Of a stretch of 64,000 nt of DNA, positions 1 to 13,108 are shown in pieces. This DNA is from Ananas comosus (lineage: Eukaryota; Streptophyta; Magnoliopsida; Poales; Bromeliaceae), in NCBI RefSeq assembly GCF_001540865.1, contig NW_017893356.1:20073-84072 (forward strand), given 5' to 3'. A model generated the notes under the pieces. The model ran no database searches. It was not told where the DNA came from and worked only from the letters and a program-made list of their open reading frames with translations. Position 1 is the first letter of the stretch, and every line of letters starts with the position of its first letter. A program made the translations under genes and the position numbers.

Positions 1-3000
1 TTAGGAGGAGTTTCCAGCAGCTAGAGAGGAGTTATTTAGCTGTAATTTATCCACTCTAGTGCAGGAAAAAGTTGCTTTGAAGCTTGATTAAGGTAATTAG
101 TTATCTATGAAGCTATTTCGGAACTATACGCGATTCATTTGAGCAACTTGATGCAGTTTGGAATGGTTTCTTCGCAGCAGGTTTCCGATTCATTTTGTGT
201 TAAATTGGTGACCTTGGGACCTGGTTTGGAAGGTGTTCCAACCAGGGGTAAGTAGAAATTTTAGATAGAAAACTGATTTCGCAAGATTCCGACTATATTA
301 ATTAGTATTCGAGGGTTTTTGACGTCGTTTAGTGTTTGTTCGCAGCGAGAGTGCGATCGACCCTTGGATCATCTTCGGCTGACTTGTGAAAGCTTTTGGA
401 GGTTGAACTCGAGGTACTAATGTGAACCAAAACAGGGATTTAAGTTACTACTTTGTACTAAGTGAAATTATGCCGAGTTCGGACATTTTGGTAATAGTTT
501 CCAATCCGGTTTTGATGCTTCGTTTTCAGCAGGGTTGAGGCCTAGTTGAGCTGAATTTCGGGACTCCTTTGGGCTGGATTGAGCTTAGTAATAGGTGGGT
601 TTGACCTAACCAGAGCAAGTGAAGCTCCCCTATGTTCTATATGTATGGAATTAATATAGTTGGGCGATATTGTCACAATAGGGTTGTGTGGAACTTCTTT
701 GCCATAACCTTGATTAGCACCTCTATGAAGTAGAGAGAATTCATGCATAATTGTACTTATGCTTATGTTTATGTTTATCTTTAGTTAAGTTAAATAACTA
801 ATGGACATGATAATTATGCTTTTGTAAAGTCGGGAACAAGAATATGTTTTATGACTATAATGATGATGCCATGATAATAGAAAGTTCCTAATGCCATATG
901 TGAACTTAGCATTATTCTTGCATGTGTATTAATCTAGTGGATACTAGTTACTGCCAATATTTATCATGTTGAGAATTCTGATCAATAGATCGAGAGTAGA
1001 ACATAGCATACTATGCCATGATGTTTGAAACATGTTGGACAATGGATTTTGCTTGCTTGCCATTGTGCTCATTCGCACACGCTTGTGAGGGTAGCTGTAA
1101 TATACCGAAAATTCAGAAAGTAAATATCGAACTTTAGTCAAATTGACCGAAGTGCGAGGACGGTACACTTCGGAAAGTCCGAAGGTGTTAAAACGATCCA
1201 AAGTGTGTTGTGGAAGGTTTTCGAGAGCTAAAGAATCAAATCTGCATTCTGCAGGTTTTCAGCTCTCGGGGACCGGTCCCTGGTGGGAGAGATCGGTTCC
1301 CGAACGCGTATGAAATGAGACAGCCGAAAAATCGGCTAAGTCCTGAGAAAGTAGCTCTCGAGAACCGGTCCCTGTCCAAGAGACCGGTCCCCGAGAGACC
1401 GGTCCCCCTAAGAGAGACCGGTTGCCCTGCGCGCAGCAGCCCTCGCTGCGCGGGGAGACCCTTCGGGAACCGGTCCCTGAAGGAGAGACCGGTCCCTGCC
1501 TGCGCGATCAGCCCAGTTCAGGCTGTGTGAAAGAGTAAAAGTTGAGGGGCTTAGCTGCATTTTGGCAACCCATTGAGTATAGTATTGGGGTAAATGAGAT
1601 ATTTCTCTCATTCTCACCCTTCCACACTCTCTTCTCTCCCTCTCTCTCTCTAGAAGGCAAAGAAGAAGAAGAAGAAAGGAAGAAAAGAGGGAAAAGAAGG
1701 AAAAGAAGGTGGAGGAGAAGATCAAGGAGCAAAGAGGCTTCATCTTCTTCCTCTCTAGTGCAAGAAAAGGAAGCTTACAAGGTAAGCTTTGAACCCTAAT
1801 GTAGTAAAACCCTAGAAATGAGTTTGAATGAACCTAGAAATGGTTTTAATGGATTGTTTGGAGTTTTTGAAGCTTTCTCTTTGCTTCTTTAGAGATCAAA
1901 ACCTTGGTTTGCTATAGAGGTGAGCTTGGACCACCTCTCATGGTGAAATCCAAACTAGGGTTTTGGAAAGGCTAAAGAATGGTTCTAATGAACTATTTAG
2001 AATATAAGGAAGCTACTTTTGCTTCCCAATGAGATCAAACCCTAGGTTTTGTATATGCATTGGAGCTAGGGCACCAAATTGGGGTTTTTGCTCATGGGGG
2101 TTTCTAAGTGAAATTGACCCTTCAAAAACCTAATTGGGGGTATTTCCGACGCGTTGGTGCGCTCGGGTTAACGTTACGAAAAGCCGATGTAAAGGTATGG
2201 GCAAAATGGCCTAATTTGGCTTCGTTATGCCGCAGGTAAGGAACGAGGAGTCTAAAAATCCCAAGAAAATTTTCGGAGCACCTTTGAACGCCTACGAGGT
2301 GGGTGGTGCTTCTCAAACTCATTGAACTTCCCTCTATGCCTAATGTGTCATTCATTTGAACATGTATATATATTGTTGCATGCATTTTAGGGTAAGATAA
2401 TGATGAAATGTAATGATGCATGATTGTGAGTACAACTTGCATAATATGATGAATGAGAACCTTATGAATGTCGAAAACCCTATGTATGCATGAGAGAAAA
2501 GTGAGCACCCAAAGTGAGCAAAAGAACAGAGTGACACTATGACATAGATCGAGTGGCATTTGAAAAAGTAAAGTAAAGAACACTAGAGTTAGTGTAATGC
2601 AAAGAACTAACGTGATGTAAAGAATGATGAAAATGAGAAAGTCTAAAGTTAAAGTAATGTGGGGAGTAAAGAACACAAAGTGCTAAAGGTAGCCAAAAGT
2701 GGAGAATGTAAAGAATGTAATTGCTAGAGTTAGCAAAAGTAAAAGAAAAAGGTAAAGAACAACGATTGCTAGAGTGGCAACATAAAGTGATGTAAAGAAC
2801 ACTAGAGCTAGTGTAAAGTCAAAATTGAACTTATAAATCCTTTGAGTTAAGGATATGATCATGCTTGCTATGAGTTCCGTGCTCGAGGGCGGTCGCTCCC
2901 CCTCGGGCGATGCGCTCCGGAGTTATGCATCACGGGTTGGAGTAAACCCGAAGGACGGTCCTAGCTGGTGAGTTCCTGCGATGATGGACTTAATGTGAAG

Positions 3001-4815
3001 CAAGTCAGTGTGGCGAAACCCCCGGGTTAGCCTTGAGATTAAAGAACAAAGAACCAAGAGCAAAGAATAAAGAACAAAGCACAAAGTAAAGTCAAAGAAC
3101 AAATGAATTTGCATAACCTGCATTTATTTAATGTTGAGCATACTTCTTGCTATTCGTTCAGGCATATTAGCATCATGTTATAGATTGGTTACTATATCCT
3201 GCTTATCCTTTCTATTATGCCTGAGTTAGTCCTAGTGGGAAAGTCGGTGATGTTGAGGCCGAACCCACTGGGAACTTTGTTGTAGTTCTCACCCCACTAT
3301 TTCCACAGAGCCGGGACCGAGCGAGCCGGCGAGCGACCGCGGTAAAGGTATCGCACCGTAGTCGGAGGCCACCAGAGTTGGGTTACATTTTGCTAGCAGT
3401 TATCCCTTTTGTCATCTTTGGTATTTGATGATTCAAGATGTTAATGTATAAAGCAAGGAAAAGAATGTAAAGCTTATTTTGAGGTATATGTGATGTAATG
3501 AAATGCAAAGAATCCAAAATGTAAGCTATGAATGCAATGTATATGATCTAAAATGAATCATGTTACTTGTGTAGATGTTTAGTTTTTCTTTCTTTCACTA
3601 ATGGCTATTGCTTACCCTCGTGTAAGCCGTTTATGTATGTTTCCGCTAGTAATTTTCTCTATTGATGAAAATGTACATGTGATGAGCCTTGGACGGATAG
3701 GGGAAACTCTGTCCGTTCGGCGTCTATTTGACGTGCTCGGGTCGGGCCAAATTGGTATTGGTCCCGGGGCGTGACAGTAGCTCCCTACAAGCCTGCACTC
3801 CGGAGTTGGCCTACACGACAGTTGCTCGCCCGTGCGGGATTGGGTGCCGAAATGGATTGCCGTGGGGAGTGTACACTACTACGGGGCCATTAGGCGCGGT
3901 GCAAGCTGGACTACCCTGTGTAGATCCCTGTGAATGAAAGGAAAGTGTCAAAGAAAATTGGACAGTAATGAATGATTATCAGTTACAGTGTACAGTAGTT
4001 ACTTACACATTTATGCTTATGTTCATGCTTGTCATAGTTGCTATGCCTCTATTATTCACTTAAGTCATTACTGTTGAGACGATGATTACACGTTACTTTC
4101 ATACTCATTACCTGTTAGCAATGCGTAATTATATATCATACAATTACTGCTTCCGCTTTCATTTAGTACATCATGAGCCTAGTGGTGTAATTCTCCGAGA
4201 CTGGCGGCTTACCCACTGGGAACTATTGTTTATAGTTCTCACGCCCTTTTTGTTGTTGTTTTTACAGAGCCACCTACAGGAGAGGCTAGGGATCGTGGCA
4301 ATGGAGTCGCGTCTAGCTAGACATTGCTAGGAGCATGCTAGTTGATCACCTTGCTACTCGGGCTACAGCCGAGGGTGATGTCCCTATGTATAGAGAGACT
4401 ATCATTGTACAGATATTTTGTGTACCTTGTGTTGTATATGAGTTTTGGATCCAGACATGGCAGTTTTAGTACTTTCTTTTGTACTTATATTTTGGTTGGA
4501 CACTCTCGTTCTTTTGTTGATAGTCTTTGTGGCTTTTACTGTGCTCTGATATCAGGATAGGATTATCTTATATTTTATTCTTATCGACTGGTTTCTTGTA
4601 GACGTCTTATATACTACAGGTGTATGGCGGGTCTGTGCACGTACCGGTTCTGGCGGTGAATACTGCTCTTGGTTGGAACTTCGTGTATTGTATTGATTGC
4701 GATGCCTTGGACGTACAGGAGAAACTCTGTCCGCGGTACAGGGGAAACCCTGTCTGTTCGGCGGTCTATCGGCGTGCCCGAATCAGACCAAAGAGGCGGG
4801 TCCCGGGCTGCGACA
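1..4815 (+). mobile_element. Family-B LTR (5' part outside window), split by a younger LTR
   Basis: The left part (1-1095) aligns by eye with 22390-23960 and the right part (3782-4815) carries the family's central and 3' sections: a CTCCGGAG palindrome at 3798, a TCTCACGCCC block near 4230, and a 3' end GCTGCGACA at 4815. A family-A solo LTR sits at 1096-3776 with its duplicated target GTAGC on both sides, so this LTR was one continuous unit before that insertion. By comparison with the copy starting at 21632, the true 5' end should lie roughly 0.8 kb left of the window. No coding capacity is visible. Whether it is solo or part of an element cannot be told here. Confidence 0.8.
1096..3776 (+). 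mobile_element. Solo LTR, family A, 2681 bp, TSD GTAGC
   Basis: It starts TGTAATATACCG and ends GGGGCGTGACA. GTAGC occurs directly before (1091-1095) and after (3777-3781), the 5-bp duplication expected from gypsy integrase. No PBS, gag or pol adjoins either end, so it is a solo LTR left by LTR-LTR recombination. Inside, in order: an array of GGGACCGGTCCC-like palindromes (1265-1500), a CT/GA-rich tract with microsatellite runs (1600-1720), degenerate tandem repeats built on CACTAGAGTTAGTGTAA (2545-2830), the CTCCGGAG palindrome (2915), and a conserved 3' third. ORFs called in it are low-complexity artefacts. Confidence 0.93.
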
Positions 4816-6211
4816 GAGTATCTACTATGCTCATAATGCATGCCATTCATATGCTTGTCATCCAATCATCTTGGCTAACCCTAAGGTTAAGCCCCAACTC
4901 ACAACCAAATCCATAGGTGAGGAGACTGTGCTACGCACACCCGAGACAGTCTGCTGGGTGGTACGTTAACCCATCGTGTGACAACTCCGGAGCTCACTGC
5001 TTGGGTGGAGCGACCACTGCCAAGCTAAAACAGACTAAGTGAGTATGATCCAATCCTCTCAACTCGAGGATACCCTACCAACTAGGGATAACAATGCACT
5101 CGGAAATTCACCTATCCCAATATACATGTCATAAGTGTCACTACTACACTAGTTTTACATGCCACTCTTTTATGTCATTAAACTGTTCAAGTTCGTCACT
5201 TGTTCTTGGCACTATAGGATTCCATGTCAAGACCCAATCCTCATGCATCCGCTAAATCATGTATTCAACTCACGATTTCTATTCTACCATGGAAACATGC
5301 AAGGAATTGAATTACATTAACTACATATCCTATAATGCATAATAATCAACATTCCAACATATGGACATATATGCTCAACAATAACAACTTAGACATAAAA
5401 GGAAATCCGATTGCTTCGCATAGCACCCCCCACCTCTTGGCGATGCCGAGATGCGAGAATTCAATCCTCGCGATTTTTGAGCGTCGTTTCGGCTCGACCC
5501 CACGCAAACGAACCGAAAACTGTACCTTTCTTCAACAACTCGCCACGTCCGTAGGAACTTCAATTTGAGTTGCACACCATGTCGGTTTTACCTTTGCAAG
5601 AATACACATAGCAACTCATGATTCATGCAATAATCGAGCTTAGGGTCACCTAAGGTTTCCACTAATCACATATCTAAGGGATTATACAAAACCCTAAGCA
5701 ACAACATCTTCAAAACAAGCCATGAGACTCACCTCAACTCAAGGTTTTTCTCAAGGCAAGGATGAAGAAAATGATGGCTTGACCTCTAAGCAACTCTCCT
5801 CTAAGCTACCTCCACCTTTTGGAGCAAACCCTAGGAGGGAGAAAGGGTTTAGAGAGAGAAAGAGATTTCTCTTGGTTGAGAGTTGTGAGGGAAATGAGAG
5901 AAATGGGTTGAGAACCCATCCTTATACACTCTCATTGCATAATTACACCTAGCCCGTCACACAACTCAAGTTTGTCACAACCTACCATTTCCACGCGTAC
6001 GGGGGGTCCGAACCCTACACAGGGTCGAGAGCATTTTCACTGCGAAAATTTCTAAAAATTTTCCACAATGCTCTCCAAGGCCCTTCATACCCCTTTGAGC
6101 TATTCCCATTATTTGGAATGCTCCATGGACCCTTCTGAAGCGCCCGATACCACACTTTGGTCAATTTCAATCGAAGTTCGGTTTTACGAGTCGAGGATTC
6201 ACTACCTTACA
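4816..6211 (-). mobile_element. LTR fragment (5' half), minus strand
   Basis: On the minus strand it begins TGTAAGGTAGTGAATCC (6211 downward) and then shows a family-A-like stretch ending AAATTGACCAAAGTG. Further in are a GGGTTCGGACCC-like palindrome with CCGTACGCG beside it (near 6000-6035), GA-rich promoter-type sequence around 5830-5900, and a CTCCGGAG palindrome at 4985. The rest of the LTR is left of the family-B LTR that ends at 4815, probably outside the window. The right flank has no polypurine tract, so a solo LTR is more likely than a 3' LTR. Its closest relative by motif is the LTR at 52131-52904. Confidence 0.65.
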
Positions 6212-7449
6212 GAGAGTAAGTCAATAGCTCACACCTGTCCAAACTAGATTACTAGATCGGTGAACCGCCTAACACCGACCAATCAGGTTCCACAGATAGA
6301 GATCATGCAATAATCCAACACCACTCTACTAATATGCGAAAGAATGAAAGTAGAGCAAATAAACTAAAAGTCTAGTGGTGTAACACTCATCAATACTATG
6401 CTGAAGCAATGGGAAAAGGTAAGGGAAGAATATCACCGAGCTCGCACCGCTGTATCGACTCCGGATCGAAGCACCCACCACATTAGCGTCTAACAGTCAA
6501 GGCGCGTCGGGACGTCAACTGGACTACAAAAGACCCACCACGTCAAGGTCTACCAAGTCAACTCCAAAACACTAAACACATAAATCCGGAACGGTCGAAA
6601 GTTCCAAAAAGTCCACCGAAACACTTTCGATTACCACAGAGTGTTTCGAAAGGTAACATAGTACAATTCTAGTGACTCGCTGTTTTGAAATGCACCAACA
6701 TAGGTGTTCGAACAGCAACCACAAGCCCAAAGAATATAGATGTAAAATAACGCACTTAATGCCGTTCCAGATTCTCGAAAATGCCGTTTTCGGCACCAGA
6801 ACCCTCCATAGCTCACTCGTTGTCTTCGCAAACTCGAAACAGCGAGTGTAACCAACAAGGCTTCGTGAAAAACCTGGGGGGATAACATTACTAGCAAGTG
6901 GACCCCACAACGGTCACCATGTTCCGCCGACAATTTTGTCGAAAAACGCTTCAAAAATTAAATTTGATTCCGCAAAAGCATCGGAAGCTTGGACAACCAC
7001 TCTAGAGGGTCACACTAAGTGGCCTCACTAAGTGGGAGGATCTTCCCAGTGACAGCGGCGGTGCGTTCCCCAAGGTCGGAGCGAGGCGGCGGCAACGCTC
7101 AAGGGTAGCGGCAACAGTGGTGGCAGTGTGAGGAGGCGGAGCCGCTGCTGCCCAAGGCATGTCCGAGTTGGCCATAATGCCTACGGCGGTGCTCTGCGGT
7201 GACAGAGGCTGCCGGAGGGGGTTGACTGGTGTCCAGAGGTGCCGGAGGTGATGACCATAGAATGTTGTTCCTTATTGAAGCTGCCTGAGCCAAAGACTAG
7301 GAGGGAAAGGGAGGAGGAGAGCTTGAGAGAGATTGAGGGGGAGGTTGGTTGCGGATTGGCCGGCCGGAGGAGGATCGTCTGTGGTCAAGTGTGTGCACTA
7401 CACTGTCATAGGAGGGAGGGGAGGCGGCTAGGGCTCGGGAAAGGAGAGG
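6212..7449. other. Unclassified repeat-like sequence, GC-rich at its right end
   Basis: No recognisable protein domain. The two overlapping minus-strand ORFs (6572-6954) match nothing I know. From about 7040 the base composition turns G-rich with GGCGG and GAGG runs, resembling the transcribed 5' region of some other LTR or a fragment of a GC-rich plant gene. The same unit resumes at 9733 after the solo LTR at 7450-9727, because the flanks join cleanly at the duplicated AGAGG. Confidence 0.4.
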
Positions 7450-9727
7450 TGTCACGCCCGGGTTCCAGCGGAAGCCTACCCGGTACGTCCACAGACCCGC
7501 CATCTACCCAAAGCATACAAGGCGTCTATAATAACCATGTTAGAAACAGTACAAAGAATAGAAACATCTAACATGATATCAGAGCACAAGATACATACTA
7601 CATTCTAAGAGTAAATAAAAGGAATAGCATATAAGTACATATACAACTCCCAGAACAACTCATACATTCGACAGTCACCAGCTAACCAACTATATACATG
7701 TGGTAGTCTCTATACAATAGGTACAACCGTCTCTCCAACTAGCAAAAAGGAGAGTAGCCATCTACCAGGACTCCGAGCTATGCCTAGCTAGACGTGACTC
7801 CCTTACCGCGGTCCCTAGCCTCTCCCGCTGTGGATGGCTCTGTAAATACAACAACAACAAATAGAGCCTGAGAACTATTAGTCAATAGTTCCCAGTGGGT
7901 AAGCCGCCGACCTCAGCGAATTACACCACTAGGTTCTTGAGGCACAAATAGTAAGCATGTATGACTATAACATGATATGAATAGTAACCAAATAGTGAAC
8001 AGTAAAACTACTATGCCTCAAATGCAACTAAAAGTAAGCAACATATAACTCAACTACTCTATATGAGTAAGCATGCTATATTATCTCCATAAATGCAAAC
8101 TATCTAGTAATGACCGTTTTATTAACACAATTTAGTATCATTACTCATTTCACAAGGACCTACACAAATATAGTCCGGCTTGTGTCGTGCCTAATGGCCC
8201 CGTGGTAGTACACACTCCCCACGGCAATCCACTTCGGCACCCAATCCCGCATGAGCGAGCATGATGTCGCGTAGGCCAACTCCGGAGTGCTGACTTTTGG
8301 AGAGCGACCCTTACAAGCATGTGCGAATGAGCACAATGGCAAGCAAGCATGATCCACAATATAAAGCTCTCAATCATCATGTCTCAAACATGGAATACTC
8401 TACCGACCTATAGGTCGGGATCCAAATCCAATACTAGTTATCAACTAGGTTAACTAATAACATGAAATTTATGCTAGTCTAAGCATATTTATAACAAATT
8501 CCAACTTGTCTATACAAGCATACTAATCATCATACAATGAATTTAGTGCATCTAACTATCTACTCCATAGAGGTATACTTTGCCATATGATGAAAATACA
8601 TCTAATACATCCAACAATTTATTTATGATGCCCCTAGCATACATATGCATAAATTCTAGTTCAAAAGCAAGAATAAGAACATAGGGAGAAATTCACCCAT
8701 TTCGGTAAGGTCAAACCCACCGAAAATCAGTCGACCCTTTTCGATCGTCCGAGTGAAAATGCTTGGTAGCTTCTCGGCACCCTATCAACAATACTAATTT
8801 AATTAAGAGCTTCTACTCAGCTCCCTACAAAGAACCTCATGAATTCACCTAATATAGGTAGAATCATACCTTGAATAGAGCAAGGCTTTAACCTATAATT
8901 CCCTTCAGGTTGGGCACACCAATTCCAACCTAAAAGAAAGTCAAATATTCAGTCAATTGAGTTCTACAACTCAACCAAGAGTTAACCCCAAAGCTAAACT
9001 AAATCCATCAACATCATATATATATATAGGGTAGCAATTAAAAGCTAACCTTTTAAAACTCCAAACTAAGCTCCCCCTGGCTAGGATTGGAGATTAATCC
9101 TCAGCAAAACCACCTTCTTCACTTCTCCCAGTACCACCAAGAAGCTCAAAACCAGCTAGCATGAACAAGAGAGGAGAAAAGAGATCAACTCATCAATTTC
9201 CTTTACTTATAGGAGTGGAACTTATATAGAGGAAGAGAAGACTTACCCTAGCTATTTCTCAGCTTCTACTATGAGAAAAGACACCAGCTGGGTGGTGTGG
9301 GGGTTTAAAAGGATAACTATGGCTGCAAAATTACCAAAAACCCCTTTACCAACTCACTCTGCCGCATTGAGTACTGGTACTCGGGTTGAGGTACCGGTAC
9401 CCGGTCTTTAAACAGCTAAAACCAGAGAGCTGTTCAGCTGGGTTTAATACAGGGTACCAGTACCTGCGCAATGCAGTACCGGTACTCAGCTCCAGCTTCT
9501 CAAACTTGAGGCTACGCATTCTGGCAACCCCCTAAGGTACCGGTACTCCACTCAGGTACTGGTACTTAACACTCAAACTTGAAATTTACAGATTTAGCGT
9601 TAGTACCCCATTCTAGCACTTAGAACACTTAAGGTAAGTGCCGATACACTCTCAAAGCATCTAGAATAGTTCCAATTACTATTCTAACACTAGAGCCTTG
9701 CGATTTGTTAAAGTTTAGTGTACTACA
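7450..9727 (-). mobile_element. Solo LTR, family B, 2278 bp, TSD AGAGG
   Basis: Read on the minus strand it starts TGTAGTACACTAAAC (9727 downward) and ends CCCGGGCGTGACA at 7450. AGAGG at 7445-7449 and 9728-9732 is an exact 5-bp target duplication. No internal retroelement sequence adjoins, so it is solo. It holds an AGTACCGGTACT-type palindrome array (9375-9570), a short AT run near 9015, the CTCCGGAG palindrome (8280-8287), and the family-B core with the GGGGCCATTAGG block on the minus strand (8192-8203). Confidence 0.94.
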
Positions 9728-9732
9728 AGAGG

Positions 9733-10118
9733 GGGAGGCTAGGGTTGGGGTTAGAAGAAGAAAACCCTAGGTGCCAACTTTATACATAAAAGTATAATTG
9801 CAGAAAACCCTGCAAACGATCAAAATTTCAACCTGAGTCTTTTAGGGCGAGTGTAAAACGCACGAACACACCTCCACTTGTGATCCCATGCAATTTGATA
9901 CATAAGGTATTCGATTTTTCGTGAAAAAACCCAATATGCTATATCGACCTTCCTCAAACAACATACTATTTCGGACGATCGGCTTGTCAAATTTACGAAC
10001 GGATCACACCAGCAATTCCGGTACTACCAGACCATCAAAACCTGTGATTTTGTTTCGCCTTAATCAGTTGCCGATTTGCGACAAAAGCCATTTCTCTCAG
10101 CCACCATATATATATATT
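9733..10118. other. Right half of the unit interrupted at 7450
   Basis: Continues the sequence broken at 7449. It contains an intron-like or LTR-like run of CCCTAGG and poly-A-rich sequence but nothing that identifies a protein or element. The ORF at 9921-10181 runs into the neighbouring fold-back element and is not convincing. Confidence 0.35.
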
Positions 10119-10634
10119 GAGCTAGGCTGGTATACTATCGGTAGCACGGAGGCCTTCGTGCTACCAAGTTGTTTTCAATGATGCAGTTTCCAAATCGATG
10201 ATCGGCTCAGTTAGACTTGATCTATGCTATTTAAAGTATTTGAAAACTAAATTTCATAATTTTTCGGCATCATTTACCTATCGAACGAGTAGTCTAAAAA
10301 TGAACGGCTGAAAATAAAAATCTCAGAAAAAAATGATGATAAAAGACTTGAATTTAAGATCAGAGGTACTGATCTTACTCTAAAAGTGAAAAGAATTTTA
10401 TATAAAAAATTTCATCAGATTTGGATTGTTTTAAACCGTTAAATTCACAAATGCATCACATCTACCATTAAAATTGTCAATTTTGAGACCTTTTGATCAC
10501 TAACCAAATGATGTCAAAAAATTATGAAATTTAGTTTTTCAAATACTTTTAATAGTGTAGATCAAGTCTAACGGAGTCGATCGTCGATTTGGAAGCTGCA
10601 TCATTGAAAACAACTTGGTAGCACAGATGCCTCC
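10119..10634. mobile_element. Fold-back (long inverted repeat) MITE-like element
   Basis: About 190 bp at the left is repeated in inverted form at the right: GGTAGCACGGAGGCC, CAAGTTGTTTTCAATGATGC and GACTTGATCTA recur as reverse complements near 10560-10630. The interior is AT-rich and noncoding. Both ends abut (TA)n runs, which hides any target duplication. Related sequences lie at 34666-35146 and, as a half, at 26873-27160. The architecture is that of a nonautonomous fold-back transposon; the superfamily is not determined. Confidence 0.8.
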
Positions 10635-12087
10635 ATATATATATATATATATACCCGTTAGATTATACTATTCAACAAACCACCTACTCAACTTTAGGGA
10701 ACCACTATCATCCTAACCGTGCATCCTTTTATCCAACGGCCTTGCCTTGGACAACCACTTTGACCTATCTTCGAATGGAAGTTTTGGACTACGATGCAGC
10801 AAAGCTATAGCTTTGGAGAGAGCTTCGAAGCCAAAAAATGGAAAAAGAAAAAAAGAAAACAAATTGTGCTCCAAAGAAATTAACCCATGACAAAATCCTT
10901 TGTTTATATCTTTGTTTTACTTTTTTAATGGATGATTTGGGTGTGGATTTAGTGGCTTTTATAAAGATTATCTTGTGTTCTAATGTGGTTTCAAATTTTG
11001 CTTTATTTGGAGTTGATTTGAGCAAGTTTAAGTAAAAATAGTAAAAGTTGTCAACGTAAAGGTTTACCAACCTTGTTATGGCGGTCGACTAACCATATAA
11101 TGACGACCTAACCACCCTAAGCTGATGGTCAACCATTGGTGACCGTAATAAATGCGTAAGTTTGATTTTTGGTTTCTTTTTTGGAATTTTTCATAGCAAT
11201 TTGACAAGAATTTTTGGAAGTCTATAGCATTAATTTTAAGCAATTTGACATTGAGCTCGACGGTTGAATCCCAGGTATTTACCCTTGCATGTTTGTTATT
11301 TCTTATGACTTTACTATAGAATTGAGTTTCATACTATTAGGCATTATTTTGGCAAAGTTTGAGCTCATTTTTTATGTTCTAGGTAGTGGACGATTGACCG
11401 ACAGCACCTCCGTGGTTGACTGGAATGAACATAGCTGAACTTTGATTTTCCTCTATGATTTCTTAGATAATTAAATTAAATCTAGTAATCCTTAGGGCGA
11501 ACCTTTAATTAAGCCTTCTCTATGGTTATCAGAGGATGTGATTGAATGATTTCCTCGATCGACTATTTAACAACTCGGTTATGAATTGCTACCATTTGTA
11601 AGTATGAATCATTTCTGAGTTGCACCTATTAAAACTTTATTAGAAATTAAGATCGTACCTTCTGCCATGATTTCGATTTCTATACCTAGATTGTAGATGG
11701 CGATTCTTGCTCATGGTTCGTTCTCGTTCATGATTTGCAAAAGAGTTGGACGTTTCGAGTCTAATTCCCTTATCCCTGGAGATAGAGCCGTCACAAGAAT
11801 TACGATTAGGGTTAGGTCGAGACTCCCGTATGTTATATTTATATCTAACTTGATGTAAGGATGTTAAATCACATCCATCCATCAAGGACGTGTCTAGATA
11901 CATCATAACCGTTAGATTTACCATATCTTTATATATTGACTTGAATAGATCGACTATATCTTTATAGATCACTTGAAATAAATCACGTGGGCCACATCCA
12001 ACATTTTTTCACTTAGTCTAGTAATATATTCATTACCATATAGGCGATACAAAACTTTATTAGGTACCAACTAAATTATACAGTCAA
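10635..12087. other. AT-rich sequence, possibly partly a copia 3' LTR
   Basis: Starts with a (TA)n run. No domain is recognisable in the short ORFs. The right part lies downstream, on the minus strand, of a copia 3' end and of a polypurine-like GAGTGGGAGA near 12090-12099, so it probably includes that element's 3' LTR. I could not place the LTR boundaries. Confidence 0.3.
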
Positions 12088-13108
12088 GATCTCCCACTCG
12101 ACCAAGAAAGTACAATACTTTGATCATAGCGGTTATGTTGCAAAAGATAAACACTCCCTTCCATGTGTCAAAAGCACGTACTCCTTATTTAAATAACTTT
12201 ATGAGTTACAACTATATGAACTTATTATAAGTTCAACTCAGAGTCCCACCTTAGTGCACAATAAAACTTTAATGTATAAAAGATAACTTTATGCGCATAT
12301 GTGCAAAAACCAAAATATATTTTTACTCAAATAAGAATAGTCTTTAGAGTCTTTATACAAGAAGAAAATACTTAAACTGTAAAATGACTCAAGATAGTCA
12401 TAATGAACATGATCCTTGGACTTGTTTGTCGGCAATGCTTTAGTCATAAAATCAGCAATCATCATCTCGGTCCTAATGTGTTGGATATCCACCTTTTTCT
12501 TGTTATATTCTTTTCTAGCAAGATTTTTTTATATCAATATGTTTGCTACGATCTATAATCCGACTATTCTTGGCAAAAGACACTGCAGTAGAGTTATCAC
12601 AATAAATCTTAATTGGCTGTGAAATAGAGTCGACAACTCTTAAACCTGAGATAAAATTTCTAAGTCATAAAGCCTATGACGAAGCCTCATAGCAAACGAT
12701 GAACTCTGCCTTCATAGTGGATGTAGCAACTGTATTTTGCTTAGTACTCCTCTAAGATATAGCATCTTGAGCAAGAAAGAAAATATATCCTGATGTGGAC
12801 TTTCTAGAATCCATATATCCAACAAAATCAGAGTCTAAATATCTATCTATCCAAAGATGATCAAAATGCCTTTAGATGAGCATATAATCTTTTGTTCCTT
12901 GTAAATATCTCATAACTTTCTTTGTAGCTTTCCAATGATTAAGGCCAGAGTTGCTTTGGTATCTATCCAGCATCCTCACTACATGAGGCCCTACTGCATA
13001 TATCAAGCTCCCTACTGCAAAGGCATAAGGTATGCTTTTCATATGCACTCGTTTTAAATCATTCTGTAGGCACTCTTTTTTATTGAACCTGTTATCTTTT
13101 ATAATAGG
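12088..13108 (-). pseudogene. Ty1/copia pol remnant, 3' part (RT end, RNase H, polypurine tract)
   Basis: Minus strand, running on from the piece at 15638-16097 across an inserted LTR. Recognisable in order: IPYAFAVGSLIYA and YQSNSGLNHWKATKKVMRYL (end of RT), an RNase H stretch with CDNSTAVSFAKN and SKHIDI, then the C-terminal motif MMIADFMTKALP (12440-12480). Several in-frame stops and frame changes break it, so it is not functional. A GTGGGAGA polypurine tract follows near 12090. The product would have been the copia polyprotein that reverse-transcribes element RNA in cytoplasmic particles. Confidence 0.85.

Noticed and set aside
1408..1799. ORFs across the CT/GA-rich part of an LTR (also at 18108, 43399, 44331 and 53288)
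   Set aside because: Low-complexity Ser/Leu or Glu/Lys products of microsatellite tracts in LTR leaders, not genes.
6572..6954. Two overlapping minus-strand ORFs of about 110 codons
   Set aside because: No recognisable domain or start context, in repeat-like sequence.
7239..7571. 110-codon ORF crossing 7450
   Set aside because: It runs across the boundary of a solo LTR insertion, so it cannot be an ancestral gene.
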